DNA of 64,000 bases from Paralvinella palmiformis (Eukaryota > Annelida > Polychaeta > Terebellida > Alvinellidae). Location of the stretch: assembly GCA_025642065.1 (NCBI GenBank), contig JAODUP010000308.1, forward strand, positions 186,001 through 250,000, given 5' to 3'. Shown in pieces: positions 42,801-52,588 of the stretch (its first letter is position 1; every line of letters starts with the position of its first letter). Both the position numbers and the translations under genes were made by a program. Under the pieces are notes generated by a model. That model ran no database searches and was not told where the DNA came from. It worked only from the letters and a program-made list of their open reading frames with translations.

Positions 42801-43030
42801 CTCTAGTGAAAAGTATCGAGATCCGGCTGAGATCCAGCTGTCCGTCCCGGATCTCGGCCTTAGCTAAGTTCTCTCTCTTTCAAAACTCCGAACTCATATG
42901 GTCTCGAATCTACTTTATTCCTCTGCTTAAAATTGTACAAATATATACACTCCTCGAGAAACTATACACACCAGAACCACCACCAGAACTACTACTCTTT
43001 TCTAAAAAAATCCAGATATATATATATATT

Positions 43031-43388
43031 TGGTCGTTCGGGGAGAATCCCCAGGCTGTCGCTTAATCAGCACAGCCTCTATGTTCGAGTGGTTGAGAAA
43101 CCTCCTCCCCCACCACTCACAGGGGAGCAGTACGGAAAGACGGAGCCGAAATACCCTGAGGGTGGTCACTGACAGAGTGTTTTACATCCTCAGGGGGTTT
43201 TTAACGTCCCCCTTTATTTTAAATAATTCAGTGGAGACGGCAGCGCCATTTAACGTGTTCAGCCACCCACGATGTAGTGAGCCGAGAAATTAATCCCTGG
43301 AAAAGTTTCGACCTCTTACGGGGTTCGAACCTGCGACCGTTGGCACCAAGTGCCGAATGCTTAACCGCTAGGCCACCGGAGCTCACTA
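43031..43388 (-). mobile_element. SINE family B, full-length, minus strand
   Basis: Minus-strand reading from 43388 gives GTGAGCTCCGGTGGCCTAGC head, GGTTCGAACCCCGTAAG box, the body shared with 38528-38897, and ends at CCCCGAACGACCAA. It lies between TA arrays (43017-43029 and 43390-43413), so the target was probably a (TA)n tract and the duplication cannot be measured. Confidence 0.93.
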
Positions 43389-43389
43389 T

Positions 43390-43413
43390 AATATATATAT
43401 AATATATATATAT
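43390..43413. repeat. (TA)n interrupted microsatellite
   Basis: ATAATATATATATAATATAT-type array on the 5' side of the family B SINE. Confidence 0.85.
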
Positions 43414-43655
43414 AGGGGAATTGTCCCCTCAGCACCGTCAGCGTTGTTGTCCGGTAGACCCCGCATGGTCACCTGGTCCAATCACCGCTGACTTGGCTGA
43501 GTCGAGAATAATCCCCCACTAAAAACTCCTCCCACACATCCAAACAGGTATATAAACTAATAAAGGGGAATTCTCCCCCCAGCACAATCAGCGTATTGTC
43601 CAGTAGAGACTCGTATGTCCCTTGATCCAATCTCCGCTGACTTGGCTGTACCATT
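43414..43655. repeat. direct repeat, two units of about 85 bp
   Basis: Unit 1 (about 43415-43501): GGGGAATTGTCCCCTCAGCA, GTCCGGTAGACCC, CCAATCACCGCTGACTTGGC. Unit 2 (about 43564-43650): GGGGAATTCTCCCCCCAGCA, GTCCAGTAGAGAC, CCAATCTCCGCTGACTTGGC. They are about 80 percent alike and 149 bases apart (start to start). They could be two remains of the same LTR end or a foldback tip. Confidence 0.75.
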
Positions 43656-44330
43656 ACAAACATTCACTAACAAAGCGTTCACACATTCTACCCACACCAC
43701 GAAAATATTAATAGAGTACAAACCCAACCAAACCCCGCGGCTACGACATCTACACCCGTGCGATCCCAACAACCGGCGGCCACAAATCCCCAATCGGCAC
43801 GGAACCGGTGACCACCAACTTCTTTCGCACATCAATCAATCGGCGCAATGTGGTTTCACACCCATTTGACCCCACAATTGGTCGGCCACAAATCGGTAAG
43901 CGGCACCTACGGGCGATCACTAATTCTCCATAACATAAATTAATTCGACAACCGGCCTTGACTTTACGCTAAGACTTGAAAAGCTGAGTTACCACTCAGG
44001 GAATGCGCCATGATAAATAAATGAATTGTCTGTCTATATTGTCTGATAAATGTAGATAAATATGTGTCGGCCCTGACGGTGAAATAGCAACTGACTCTAT
44101 TTGGTCGAGCCACGCTCCCTCTGGATAATATATTACACCACCCACCCATCCATATTCAAATTACACACGTACCGTCTTCAAATATTAACTGATGGATGTC
44201 ATGTACATATATATTATATTCAATATTGTTCTTTTGTTTGATCATTTACTTGTAACCCGACATATAGGTGTAATTAAGTTCTCTGAAATTTCGTCTCGTT
44301 GTTGGTTAATAAATTGAAATTAATTAAGGA
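43656..44330. other. C-rich unidentified segment, then AT-rich DNA
   Basis: 43690-43920 is clearly C-rich on the plus strand (ACCCAACCAAACCCCGCGG, CAACCGGCGGCCACAAATCC) and unlike its neighbours. Repeated GGCCACAAATC(C/G) occurs twice (43781, 43886). The 92-codon minus frame has no motif. It is probably part of an unrecognised mobile element that includes the two direct repeats on its left. Confidence 0.45.
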
Positions 44331-45573
44331 TATATATATATATATTGGATACCTGAAATGATAGTGTTAGTTTAGTATCAAGTACCTGGCGTATTTATGG
44401 TCGTTCAGTGATACGCAAATATCGGGAATACTGAATCCAAACCACGTGGCACGGTGTGAGAAACCATCTAGGGTCGTTCGTTTCATGCGCAACATATTCA
44501 ATTGGTGAGCGGAATGCATCGCACCAAAATAAATTTTCCGCCGTTTGAACTATCACCAAAGCTTGTAATATATATTACACTCTTTCCTATCACCTAGATC
44601 TAGTCACTATAGTTGCGCCACTTAGCGGATACTTAAAAATATCTAATACTTTTCTGAATAAAACCGAAATGAAATTACTTCGGTAAATTATATAAATATG
44701 TTCTATATATACATGGACATATAGGTTTATTATGAGAATTCACGCACTCTTTTGACAGATAAAGTCACATACGGTTTGTTCAAAGTGGAATTTAATACCC
44801 ACTTTCATCCATATGATGGATGTCATGTACATATATCATATAGGCTACAGCCCTGCGGTATACGTAGCCACACTCTAAAAGTAGTTCCGAACTATAGACC
44901 TATATATTCACTGCCTATCCAACATTTAGCCAACGGACATTTAGCCAATATTTGCAGGGTGGATATTTAGCTAACATTCGAAATTTTCATCTTACATCTA
45001 CATGTTTATTGTTATATTTTTGAGTTTGTGTATGCCTGTTAATATTATGTTCTTTTTATGGATGTTGCAAATATAGGGCTATCTTTAGATAAGATGTTAG
45101 TAACATAATAATTATTGCTGCTTTTTGTACAATTTGTATATTTATATTAATGTATACTGTTTTCTCCGTTATTATACATAAATATAAATAATGATATGTC
45201 AGGGTTGGGAGGTTTGTTACACAGACGTTATTAACACCGTTAACTACTTAACTATATCTGGTATGTGGGTTATTACTACTTGTATATACGGCAGATAATC
45301 TACCAGTACTAGTCTCAGAATAATCCTCTATCCAATGTTGACACATACATGTATTGTAACGTTGTTAAGATGTGACTGTATAACCCAGGTGATATATCAT
45401 AGTTTTAAAATGTGACTTCCTTTTGCCTCAGTATAGAAAGCCAGTCTGAATTTAATTTGAAGCAGTGTTACACTTTCTCATGATCACATTGATACATACC
45501 TGCATGTTGGCTTAAATTATTGAACTAATACTGTGATTATTATTTGATATCCAGCCTTTAGTACTGTATAAAG
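44331..45573. other. non-coding; short ACATTTAGCCAA repeat
   Basis: CATTTAGCCAACGGACATTT-AGCCAATAT..GGATATTTAGCTAAC at about 44920-44975. ATGGATGTCATGTACATATA occurs twice (about 44192 and 44816), so a short block is repeated. No gene was recognised. Confidence 0.45.
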
Positions 45574-45639
45574 GTGGAAGGCCAGAGAATTCCACTTGGG
45601 AACATCTTTTACATGTTGGAAATAAGAAATGTGCAAAGT

Positions 45640-45840
45640 GCAAAAAGTGTGATCATCAGCAAGCTAATAATAGTCCACTACACAAAATGTTCAATAGATT
45701 CAGTTTCATCAGCATCAAGTGAGCGAATATTTTCAAACCTTGTAAATATTCACACTAAAGTGCACTATCTTCTATGCAACAGTAAAGCTTTTAAGGTGGT
45801 ATTCTGCTATAGGATTCTCAGAGGCAGTGTTGATTAGACT
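45640..45840 (+). pseudogene. hAT transposase C-terminal dimerisation remnant
   Basis: The frame at 45574-45837 contains IDSVSSASSERIFSNLVNIH then TKVHYLLCNSKAFKVVFCYR-ILRG. The SSxxSERxFSxxxxxxTKxRxxL..........F.xxNxR pattern is the dimerisation region at the end of hAT transposases. The linker and catalytic core are not seen. No link with the MITE families here can be shown. It is a candidate relic of an autonomous hAT. Confidence 0.55.
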
Positions 45841-46845
45841 ATTTAACTGTTCAGATAGACAATATTCACTTTGTGTGCAGAAGAACAATAAATGTCATTA
45901 TGTTGTTATATTCCTACTATTCATGTAGACATTCATATGTCAAATATTAGGGTGTAGGAAAGTTGCTAACCCAGATAGATGCTCACCAAACAAAATGAAA
46001 AAGTGGACACTTTAAGTTGACCAGACCATCACCAATGACACTTAACTTCTTTCACCTAGAACCAGTGGCTTCCATAGGCTAGTAGGATAAAAGGGCCCCA
46101 GGGCAATTAGATCTGGCTTCCTTTACAGTGATTCTGTTTTATGTACAGTCAGAATTTGTTGATCCGACAAGGTTTGTTGCATGATAATATGTGGGATAAA
46201 CGAGAATATGATTATCAAGTTTGTGACATACCGGTAGTCTGTGTCACACATTTTTAAATCATACAGATATACATCCATATTTAAACCAAAATTCAATAAC
46301 CGTACGCAAGACATGAAATGGCATTGAAGCCAGTGAGCATTTTGATGTTTGTTAATTACATTTACAGACACTATAAAGAAATACTCGTGTCATTATTTGA
46401 GTGATAAATTTAAATGAGATTATTATGGCTCACTATGGGCTTTTTTCTGTTCTTAAATGACTCAATATTTTATTCAAGTTAAGAAATACAAAATATGGAA
46501 ACAATATAGATAATACAAACAAATATATTAAAAGTATATGATGTAGACTTAATAATAGGAATATTAACAATTTACACCTATGGACAACATGTCAGAAATA
46601 AAGAATGTATTACATGCAATGTTTGTGTTTTCAAATTTTAGAGTATGAGACAATTGTTTGTGATCATTACATTCGTACAATGAATTGAATAAAATTCAAT
46701 TACATACACTATGACGATTGAATATAACAGCTGTGGACTATATGTAACATCCGTGTTTGCAAGTTTTAGAATATGAGACCTCACTTTGTATTTGTTACAT
46801 TTGTACAATGAATTACAAAAATACAATTACATACAATGTTTTGTA
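45841..46845. other. non-coding; likely 3' flank of the minus-strand exon at its right end
   Basis: Contains two related segments, TTACATTCGTACAATGAATT and TTACATTTGTACAATGAATT (about 46666 and 46796), each followed by an A-rich CAATTACATACA, so a short block is duplicated about 130 bases apart. No gene was recognised. Confidence 0.45.
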
Positions 46846-46851
46846 TTTATT
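46846..46851 (-). promoter_or_regulatory. candidate polyadenylation signal AATAAA
   Basis: AATAAA on the minus strand, 42 bases after the stop codon of the exon at 46893-47044. The position is right for a short 3' UTR. Confidence 0.45.
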
Positions 46852-46892
46852 CAAACAACTATATGTATGGCGTGCAGTCCCTCCTTAAATGG

Positions 46893-47044
46893 CTACTGTA
46901 ACGGCTTGTCTACAACTCTCCAGTCTTCAAAATCACCATGCAGTTGTTCCGTTAGCCGAAAGCCCTTGTCAACCGGATTCAGCATTTGAGGAACAGTTAA
47001 CGGCTGTCTCCATGACATGCGGGGTTCCGGTTTTAGAAAACTGC
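46893..47044 (-). CDS. terminal coding exon of an unidentified host gene (partial)
   Basis: On the minus strand a good acceptor (ATCTGTTTTGCAG) at 47045 is followed by two bases of a split codon and 49 codons, SFLKPEPRMSWRQPLTVPQM then LNPVDKGFRLTEQLHGDFED and WRVVDKPLQ, then TAG at 46895-46893. AATAAA follows 42 bases later. The amino-acid mix (Trp, Pro, charged residues), the acceptor and the nearby poly(A) signal together argue for a real last exon. I do not recognise the protein. Earlier exons should lie at higher coordinates; none was found between 47.1 and 50 kb. The segment is less AT-rich than the flanks. Confidence 0.6.
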
Positions 47045-47552
47045 CTGCAAAACAGATAAATAAAATGTCAAATTATGTAGTATTATTATAAATATAATAA
47101 ACCCAAATCTTATATGGTTACATAGGCATAGTATGATAGTATTACAAGCTTACATTTACAAACTATATCTAGATCTACTTTGACATTAATATTATCCGAA
47201 AGGGTCATGACCCGAATGTTGAAAGTTTCTTAATTTTCTGTGACTCATCTCGCCAGCCTTCAATTATGCAACAATCTCTACTATTTACAATTGCTCAACT
47301 CTATAGATCTAGTTGGTATCCAAGCCGTCCAAAATGGCGGTATAAACAAAAACCACGTTATATTATCCTCACGTGCAAGTGTAAGAAGTCTGAATTACAT
47401 GTAAATGTTGTCAATAATGGTCACGTAAGTATGCATGCTTCCTGTGTTATTTTATTGTCCATTTATCATACACAAATGAACACATATTGGATAATTTTAT
47501 TGTCTGTAAGTGTCTTGGTGTATTAAAAAATAATGTGATTGTAATTTATTAT

Positions 47553-47591
<39 letters not shown>

Positions 47592-47915
47592 GTATAAGTA
47601 TTGAATATACAACTGTTACTGTTATATGAGAATTACCCACCATTATTGCGAGTTTAAAGGATTTTTAAGATGCATAATATTTACGTTCTATTTATCAGTG
47701 TGATTTCTGATAATTTTAAGGTTTTCTAATTGGAAAAATTCAATTATTTTATGGTGAAATCAGATAACAGATTCATTCTATATACATGTAGAGAAAATAT
47801 GCTATAATATGATTGTCCCATATGTTAGATATGTTAGGAATTTTTTTACAAACGAAGAAACACTTCATACTTAGCCGTAGAGGCGAATCCATATCCTGAA
47901 TTGAATGGCTGTGGG
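47045..47915. other. non-coding; (TA)n
   Basis: Probably intron of the minus-strand gene, if it continues to the right. A (TA)n microsatellite lies at 47559-47590. AAAATGGCGG at about 47332 looks like a first ATG context but is followed at once by a stop (ATG GCG GTA TAA). Confidence 0.45.
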
Positions 47916-48212
47916 TTGGTTTGGTTTTGTTGTTCGGGGAGAATCCCCAGGCTGTCGCTTAATCAGCACAGCCTCTATATTGGAGTGGTTGAGAAACTCC
48001 TCCCCCCACCACTCACAGGGGAGCAGTACGGAAAGATGGAGCCGAAATACCCTGAGGGTGGTCACTGCCAGAGTGTTTTACGTCCTCAGGGGGTTTTTAA
48101 CGTCCCCCTTTATTTTAAATAATTCAGTGGAGACGGCAGCGCCATTTAACGTGGTCAGCTACCCACGATGTAGTGAGCCGAGAAATTAATCCCTGGAAAA
48201 GTTTCGACCTCT
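47916..48212 (-). mobile_element. SINE family B, 5'-truncated copy with target duplication
   Basis: Minus-strand copy beginning within GAGGTCGAAACTTTTCCAGG, so the whole tRNA-like head is missing, and ending with ACAACAAAACCAAACCAA. Flanks repeat TGGCTGTGGG exactly (47906-47915 and 48213-48222), a 10-bp target duplication. The body matches 38528-38897 closely. A headless copy with a proper duplication shows that the 3' end alone is enough for target-primed insertion. Confidence 0.95.
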
Positions 48213-48930
48213 TGGCTGTGGGTGCACAACCAGTTCAGTTATCAGTATCAAGAAATTACATTTCGGCAATTCTCACTCTTTTTAAACTGCACAACTGCTG
48301 GCCTTGACATTGGTTACGCCGTATAAAGAGGTCATTTATCTATTTACTAGATCGGGAAACAAGGAATTATCTCGCTGACAACAGAAGACAATACAAACTA
48401 AAGTACGAATTGAGTGTAAGTTAATTTAGTATTATATTTACAACCCAAATGTGATAAAATGTGACACCAGTTAGTATCTGTCAACGGCTAATGTGGGCGA
48501 TAATAGAGGGATATCGTTCGGGTTGTCTCGCCGGTTTTAGCATATTACATCTTGTGATCTACTGTCTTACCGTGATAATTAATTTAGGTTCACATTGAAT
48601 GATTTGTTAATTACCATTGTAACTAGTATAAAACTAGCAGAGTTGTTTAAAATTTCTTGTCACCAGTGTATTATGATGCAATCATATGATGATCGATTGT
48701 CCCTAGCTTAGCCTAGCCCTAGGCTAGTTAGGCTAGTAACTAAGACTCTTAAGTAAGGCTAGATCTAGTTACTTCAACTTTGTAGACTACTAAGTTGTAG
48801 GAACGTAGGACTAACCTCACCCCACAGGCACAGCATTGTGGCTATCACCGCATTCACATAAACATTGAATATACAACAAATTATATTCAGGGTTAATGGT
48901 CTCTGGTTCTACTTAAAAACAGACTGGATC
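48213..48930. other. non-coding; possible 5' UTR exon donor
   Basis: GAGTGTAAGTTAATTT at about 48411-48426 contains a consensus donor (GTAAGT) after a moderately balanced segment (48330-48410), and could end a non-coding first exon of the plus-strand gene whose coding exon starts at 50171. A cluster GCTTAGCCTAGCCCTAGGCT-AGTTAGGCTAG stands at about 48706-48740. Confidence 0.3.
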
Positions 48931-49042
48931 GATGATGATCATGATTGGTATTTTACGGCCACTTTTGTGCACATGCTAGGCTGAATGGGCCGAGTGACCT
49001 CCAAAGATAATGAAGCAAAGTCAAAGATGAAACAACTTTCAG
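48931..49042 (-). mobile_element. SINE family A, 3' part only
   Basis: Minus strand: CTGAAAGTTGTTTCATCTTT, GACTTTGCTTCATTATCTTT, GGCCCATTCAGCCTAGC, AAAAGTGGCCGTAAAATACC. Head and boxes are absent. It lies directly left of the palindrome at 49063. Confidence 0.85.
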
Positions 49043-49062
49043 CTAAACAGAACACTTAATCA

Positions 49063-49164
49063 CCCCACTCTCTTTTTATAAAACAAGAGTTCCCATGCAT
49101 CCTGGAAAATGAATGTTATTTTCCAGGATGCATGGGAACTCTGTTTTATAAAAAGAGAGTGGGG
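49063..49164. repeat. near-perfect palindrome, arms 48 and 47 bp, 7-base loop
   Basis: Left arm 49063-49110 (CCCCACTCTCTTTTTATAAA..CCCATGCATCCTGGAAAAT) pairs with right arm 49118-49164 (ATTTTCCAGGATGCATGGGA..AAAAAGAGAGTGGGG). The only difference is one missing base (CTCTTG against CTCTG). The loop is GAATGTT. RNA from either strand would fold into a long hairpin. Related but non-palindromic sequence at 41190-41300 suggests that it arose from a dispersed repeat by inverted duplication. It encodes nothing. Confidence 0.95.
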
Positions 49165-49738
49165 AAAATCTTGTCTGAGAAAAAATCCAATTAGAACCCC
49201 CCAAAAAAAAACAGCAAATAAATGTTTTGCCAGTAGAAGAGAACTTTGGAAACCCGGTAAAAATCCTCCATACATTGTCAAGTAAGCATCAGTTAACAAT
49301 ATGAAATTATGTTTATCCTAGGAATTTATGTCTTTCATAATAGGTGGAATAAGACAAGTTCAGTTTAATGCATCTTCTTAACAGCTAATTTGAATAACTT
49401 TGTTACCACTTATAATTCATAGACCAGGAGAATCCCTGACATCATATAATATTTCAAATGTGGTGATTAATTTATTTTGCCAATCATCTCTAAATTTGCA
49501 AAATCGAGAATGTGCCAAAACAGTTAATAAGTGTAAAACTGAATTTTATTGAATGTGGTCATAGCCTAAACCAGCATTGGAAGCCGGAGACCAAAAGCCA
49601 CTACCCCATTACCTAGGAGGTGATGTGTAGATACAAGATATAAACATATTCAGTATATCTGCTTTTGAAATTTTTTTACGAATATTTTAAACAATCGATA
49701 ACATATTATTTTAGTAAATTCAGGGGTGTGTGTGTGTG

Positions 49739-49769
<31 letters not shown>

Positions 49770-50170
49770 TTATATTATATATGGCTTGCTATTAATTGTA
49801 TTTATAATTTTTGAAGATGAAAACATTCAACAAGTCCTATGCCCTAATTAGATGGGTGTTGCTTATAGATATTGCTGAATCTCTTGTGCATCTATGCCTA
49901 CAGTCTTTAATTACTGCAGATTTTGTTGGCATGGCACTTAGGGATTTGAACCAGAAGCTAACTTGAAGTCCCTTATAGGGGTTCTAATTTAAACAATATA
50001 TATACATGGCTTTCATTAGATATGTGATATTTAGCTGTATGCATATACTTACTAATTGCATTCATGAGATAATTTGAAAAATGTGTGCATATGTTATTTA
50101 TTTATTATTTATTTAATTTATTACTTATAATGTTGAATCAATTAAACTTGTCTGTTTCTTTATACACCAG
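49165..50170. other. non-coding; (TG)n/(TA)n
   Basis: Continuation of the repeat seen at 41190-41400 as far as about 49260. A TG-TA-TG compound array lies at 49728-49770. Otherwise probably intron 1 of the plus-strand gene starting at 50171. Confidence 0.4.
49728..49770. repeat. (TG)n-(TA)n-(TG)n compound microsatellite
   Basis: GTGTGTGTGTGTATATATAT-ATATGTGTGTGTGTGTGTGT. Confidence 0.95.
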
Positions 50171-50242
50171 ATGGCAGCAGCAGATGAACATGAGCCATCA
50201 GGTGGCTCGGAGGGAAGGGAAATTAATCTCTCTGAAATACCG
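50171..50242 (+). CDS. first coding exon of an unidentified host gene (partial)
   Basis: Acceptor TTTCTTTATACACCAG lies directly before ATG at 50171; 24 codons follow, MAAADEHEPSGGSEGREINL then SEIP, ended by a consensus donor CCG/GTGAGT at 50242/50243. The exon is 72 bases, in phase 0, with an acidic, Gly/Ser-rich start typical of many cytosolic or nuclear proteins. The acceptor before ATG implies an upstream non-coding exon, perhaps ending near 48415. No later exon was identified up to 55 kb. I do not recognise the protein; the ending INLSEIP has a loose likeness to prefoldin-5 N-termini but that is too weak to name. Confidence 0.6.
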
Positions 50243-50309
50243 GTGAGTAGAGAGTAAAGGTTTTTGACTGGAGAATATCACTCCTTATTATGTCAATTGT
50301 GTCATAAAA

Positions 50310-50460
50310 TGGGTTGAGTGCAAGAAGAGCTCATTGTCATAATCCACCACAATTTAAAGACAAGGTTGTGGGATCGAATCTCAGAGTTGTCTGTGAGATG
50401 TTTTTTGTCAGTAATAATAATGATACTACTACTACTAATAATAATAAAATATTTATTTAT
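50310..50460 (+). mobile_element. possible tRNA-derived SINE remnant
   Basis: GGTTGTGGGATCGAATCTCA (B-box-like) follows AAGAGCTCATTGTCATAATC, and an ATA/ACT-rich tail follows at 50410-50450. The next 250 bases (GAGTTTTCAGCCGAGATC, GGATTCGGGTAACCAACAC) may be part of the same old element. Limits are uncertain. Confidence 0.35.
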
Positions 50461-50934
50461 AAAACATTTAATTACATGGAATATTCTGTAGGTGCTGTAC
50501 AAGCAAAGTTAAAAATGACAGCAATTAAATAGGGTGTAAAGAAAACAAATCAGTTGAGGACAGTCTTTTGAATTGTAGGTTTTCTGACACAGAAGAGTTT
50601 TCAGCCGAGATCTAAAACTATTTGCCGTTTCGGTATTTGTTAGGATTCGGGTAACCAACACACTTGCCCAAGAGTAGATAGATTAAACAGATTGGATTGT
50701 GTTCAGGAGGACATCTGGCAAGTCGTAGTATGATTGTACATATATCAAGGAGCCCCAACCCGGTGGGGTTTAAATCTTTTCCAAACATTCATCCCTTAAA
50801 GGTTGCTTGCTTTCACTGGTAAATGATAGCAAATATCATTTCTAATTGCATTCCTACAAATAAGGGAACTTTATTAAAAGTACATTATTATTATTATCAT
50901 AACAGAAGGATGTTTAAATAATTTTTGGTTCTGT

Positions 50935-51095
50935 ATGGCATAGCTGGAAGTACAGTTGGTCACAGACATCTACTACTGGAGACTGGAGTTTAAATCCTGG
51001 CCTAGCTGTGTTTGAAGTTTGTTTTTTCCTTCACTTCCCATCATTATCTTTGGGGATTGCCTCACCCATTTAGCCTACCATATGTACCCATTTGA
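50935..51095 (+). mobile_element. SINE family A-like, strongly diverged
   Basis: GTATGGCATAGCTGGAAGTA and GGAGTTTAAATCCTGGC (A/B box remains), then TTTTTCCTTCACTTCCCATC-ATTATCTTTGGGGATTGCCT and CACCCATTTAGCCTACCATA. The tail order is that of family A with many changes. Confidence 0.65.
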
Positions 51096-51314
51096 TAATA
51101 TAACAGTAACATTCTACATGTATTTAAATAATTTAATTTAGAAGGAATAAAATACCCAACCAGATTTAAGAGGAGATCATCACGTTACCGTAGAGAGTAT
51201 TTCTGCTGTCACATCTCTGAGCTGTGACCAGTATTAGAGATTAATAAAACAATCATTGACTCGTGACGTCTCAGGATGCCATCATACCTAATATTTGCTT
51301 TCATATATCACCTT
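51096..51314. other. non-coding spacer
   Basis: No feature recognised. The last 15 bases (51300-51314) are the left target duplication of the following SINE. Confidence 0.5.
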
Positions 51315-51505
51315 AGGCGCCTCCGTGGTCTAGCGGTAGCGTGTTGGACCACATATCACTACCACCCGGGTTCGAATCTCGGAGTGGACATATCTGAATG
51401 TCATTTCATCTTTGACTTCGCCTCATTACCTTTGGAAGTCGCTCGGCCCATTTAGCCTACCATGTGCACAAAAGTGGCCGTAAAACACAAATCATCATTA
51501 AATCA
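51315..51505 (+). mobile_element. SINE family A, full-length, with 15-bp target duplication
   Basis: Head GGCGCCTCCGTGGTCTAGCG with B box GGTTCGAATCTCGG, body TTTCATCTTTGACTTCGCCT, ATTACCTTTGGAAGTCGCTC, GGCCCATTTAGCCTACC, GTGGCCGTAAAACACAAATC. Flanks TTCATATATCACCTT at 51300-51314 and 51506-51520 are identical. This is the best-kept copy and the youngest by duplication identity. An internal promoter with intact A (TGGTCTAGCGG) and B (GGTTCGAATCT) boxes is present. Confidence 0.96.
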
Positions 51506-51520
51506 TTCATATATCACCTT

Positions 51521-52460
51521 GAGTGTTATTTTCTCTATTCATAGCGAATATTGAGGCAAAATAATGCAATGTTCTAGGTTCATGATATATTTATCATGAT
51601 GCAGTCGAATCATGATGCCAAGGTGTACTACATTATGATTGTTGTGCTCCATATTAACATTTATTTCATATCGTTTTCATATTTTTTCTTCTAAAACCTA
51701 AAATATGTTTATTAAGAAAATACCTCCACTCCAAAGTTCATAATATTGGCACTCTTCAGACTGTTATATTCGGGGGAGGGAGGGGGGATTTTTTTTAAGA
51801 GGGGAAAAAACCAGCAGGTGGCATTATTATATTTAGTGCATTAATTAACGTATTTTTAACTAATAACATCATGATACCAATCCAATTTGTTGTTGGAATT
51901 TATTTATGTATTACTGTGACTTTAGATGTTTAATATAATTATAGTACCACACACATATTAAAAGAAAGATTAAAAAGTTAATTTGCAAGAAACATCACCA
52001 ATATCACAGTTTTCTGGCTGTTAAATTTTAGGTATGACTTTAGTCAAATTTAAATATTTTGGGTCCAAGATGCACTGTGCTGTACAGAAATTTGCAGTAT
52101 AAAGAACTGTGTTGTAAATGCCTGGTAGTGACAGTGATTTCTAATTGCTACCAGTATATATATTTTAAGCATTAACGAGTTTGGACCTCTGCCAGACCCA
52201 CTGTCAGGTGTGAAGATGAAAACATTCTATTCCATGAAAAGTACCAACAGCATCATCAAAGGGCTACTATCAAGATGTGCGTGTGTGTGGGGGAGGGGGA
52301 TACAAGTGTGGTAACCCAGTACCACCCACTAGTCATATTGGCTGTGTCTAGTCCTACAATAATTATTCTGGAACACAGTGTTAATAACTCTATGATATTT
52401 ACCCTAACTTAAAAATAGAAAGTTCCTGTCTGAAGACAATTGTAAAATGCTTCGTTAAAA

Positions 52461-52463
<3 letters not shown>
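51521..52463. other. non-coding; G-rich run
   Basis: GGGGGAGGGAGGGGGG at about 51773-51788 followed by an 8-T run is a possible G-quadruplex former. CTCTGCCAG near 52188 is acceptor-like but no exon follows convincingly. Confidence 0.4.

Positions 52464-52516
<53 letters not shown>
52464..52516. repeat. (AT)n-(AG)n compound microsatellite
   Basis: About nineteen AT units then about eight AG units. Confidence 0.95.
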
Positions 52517-52588
52517 GGGAGAGAATAAATGATGTTGTATTACTATACTAAATGGATGCACAACAAGCAAACTATAAAGTAAACTATC

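Larger units (their letters stand above)
36836..42860 (-). mobile_element. DIRS-order (Ngaro-like) tyrosine-recombinase retrotransposon, broken
   Basis: On the minus strand, right to left: gag-like part (about 42800-41850, ending in a CCCH-type motif), reverse transcriptase (about 40960-40540), RNase H (about 40300-39840), then the tyrosine recombinase (37859-36836). The gag, RT, RNase H, YR order and absence of an integrase are those of DIRS/Ngaro elements. A 1748-bp hAT MITE (38016-39763) is inserted between RNase H and recombinase, and that MITE holds a SINE. Without the MITE the element would span about 4.3 kb. Frames are broken throughout. The split direct repeats expected at the ends were not recognised. 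Confidence 0.85.
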
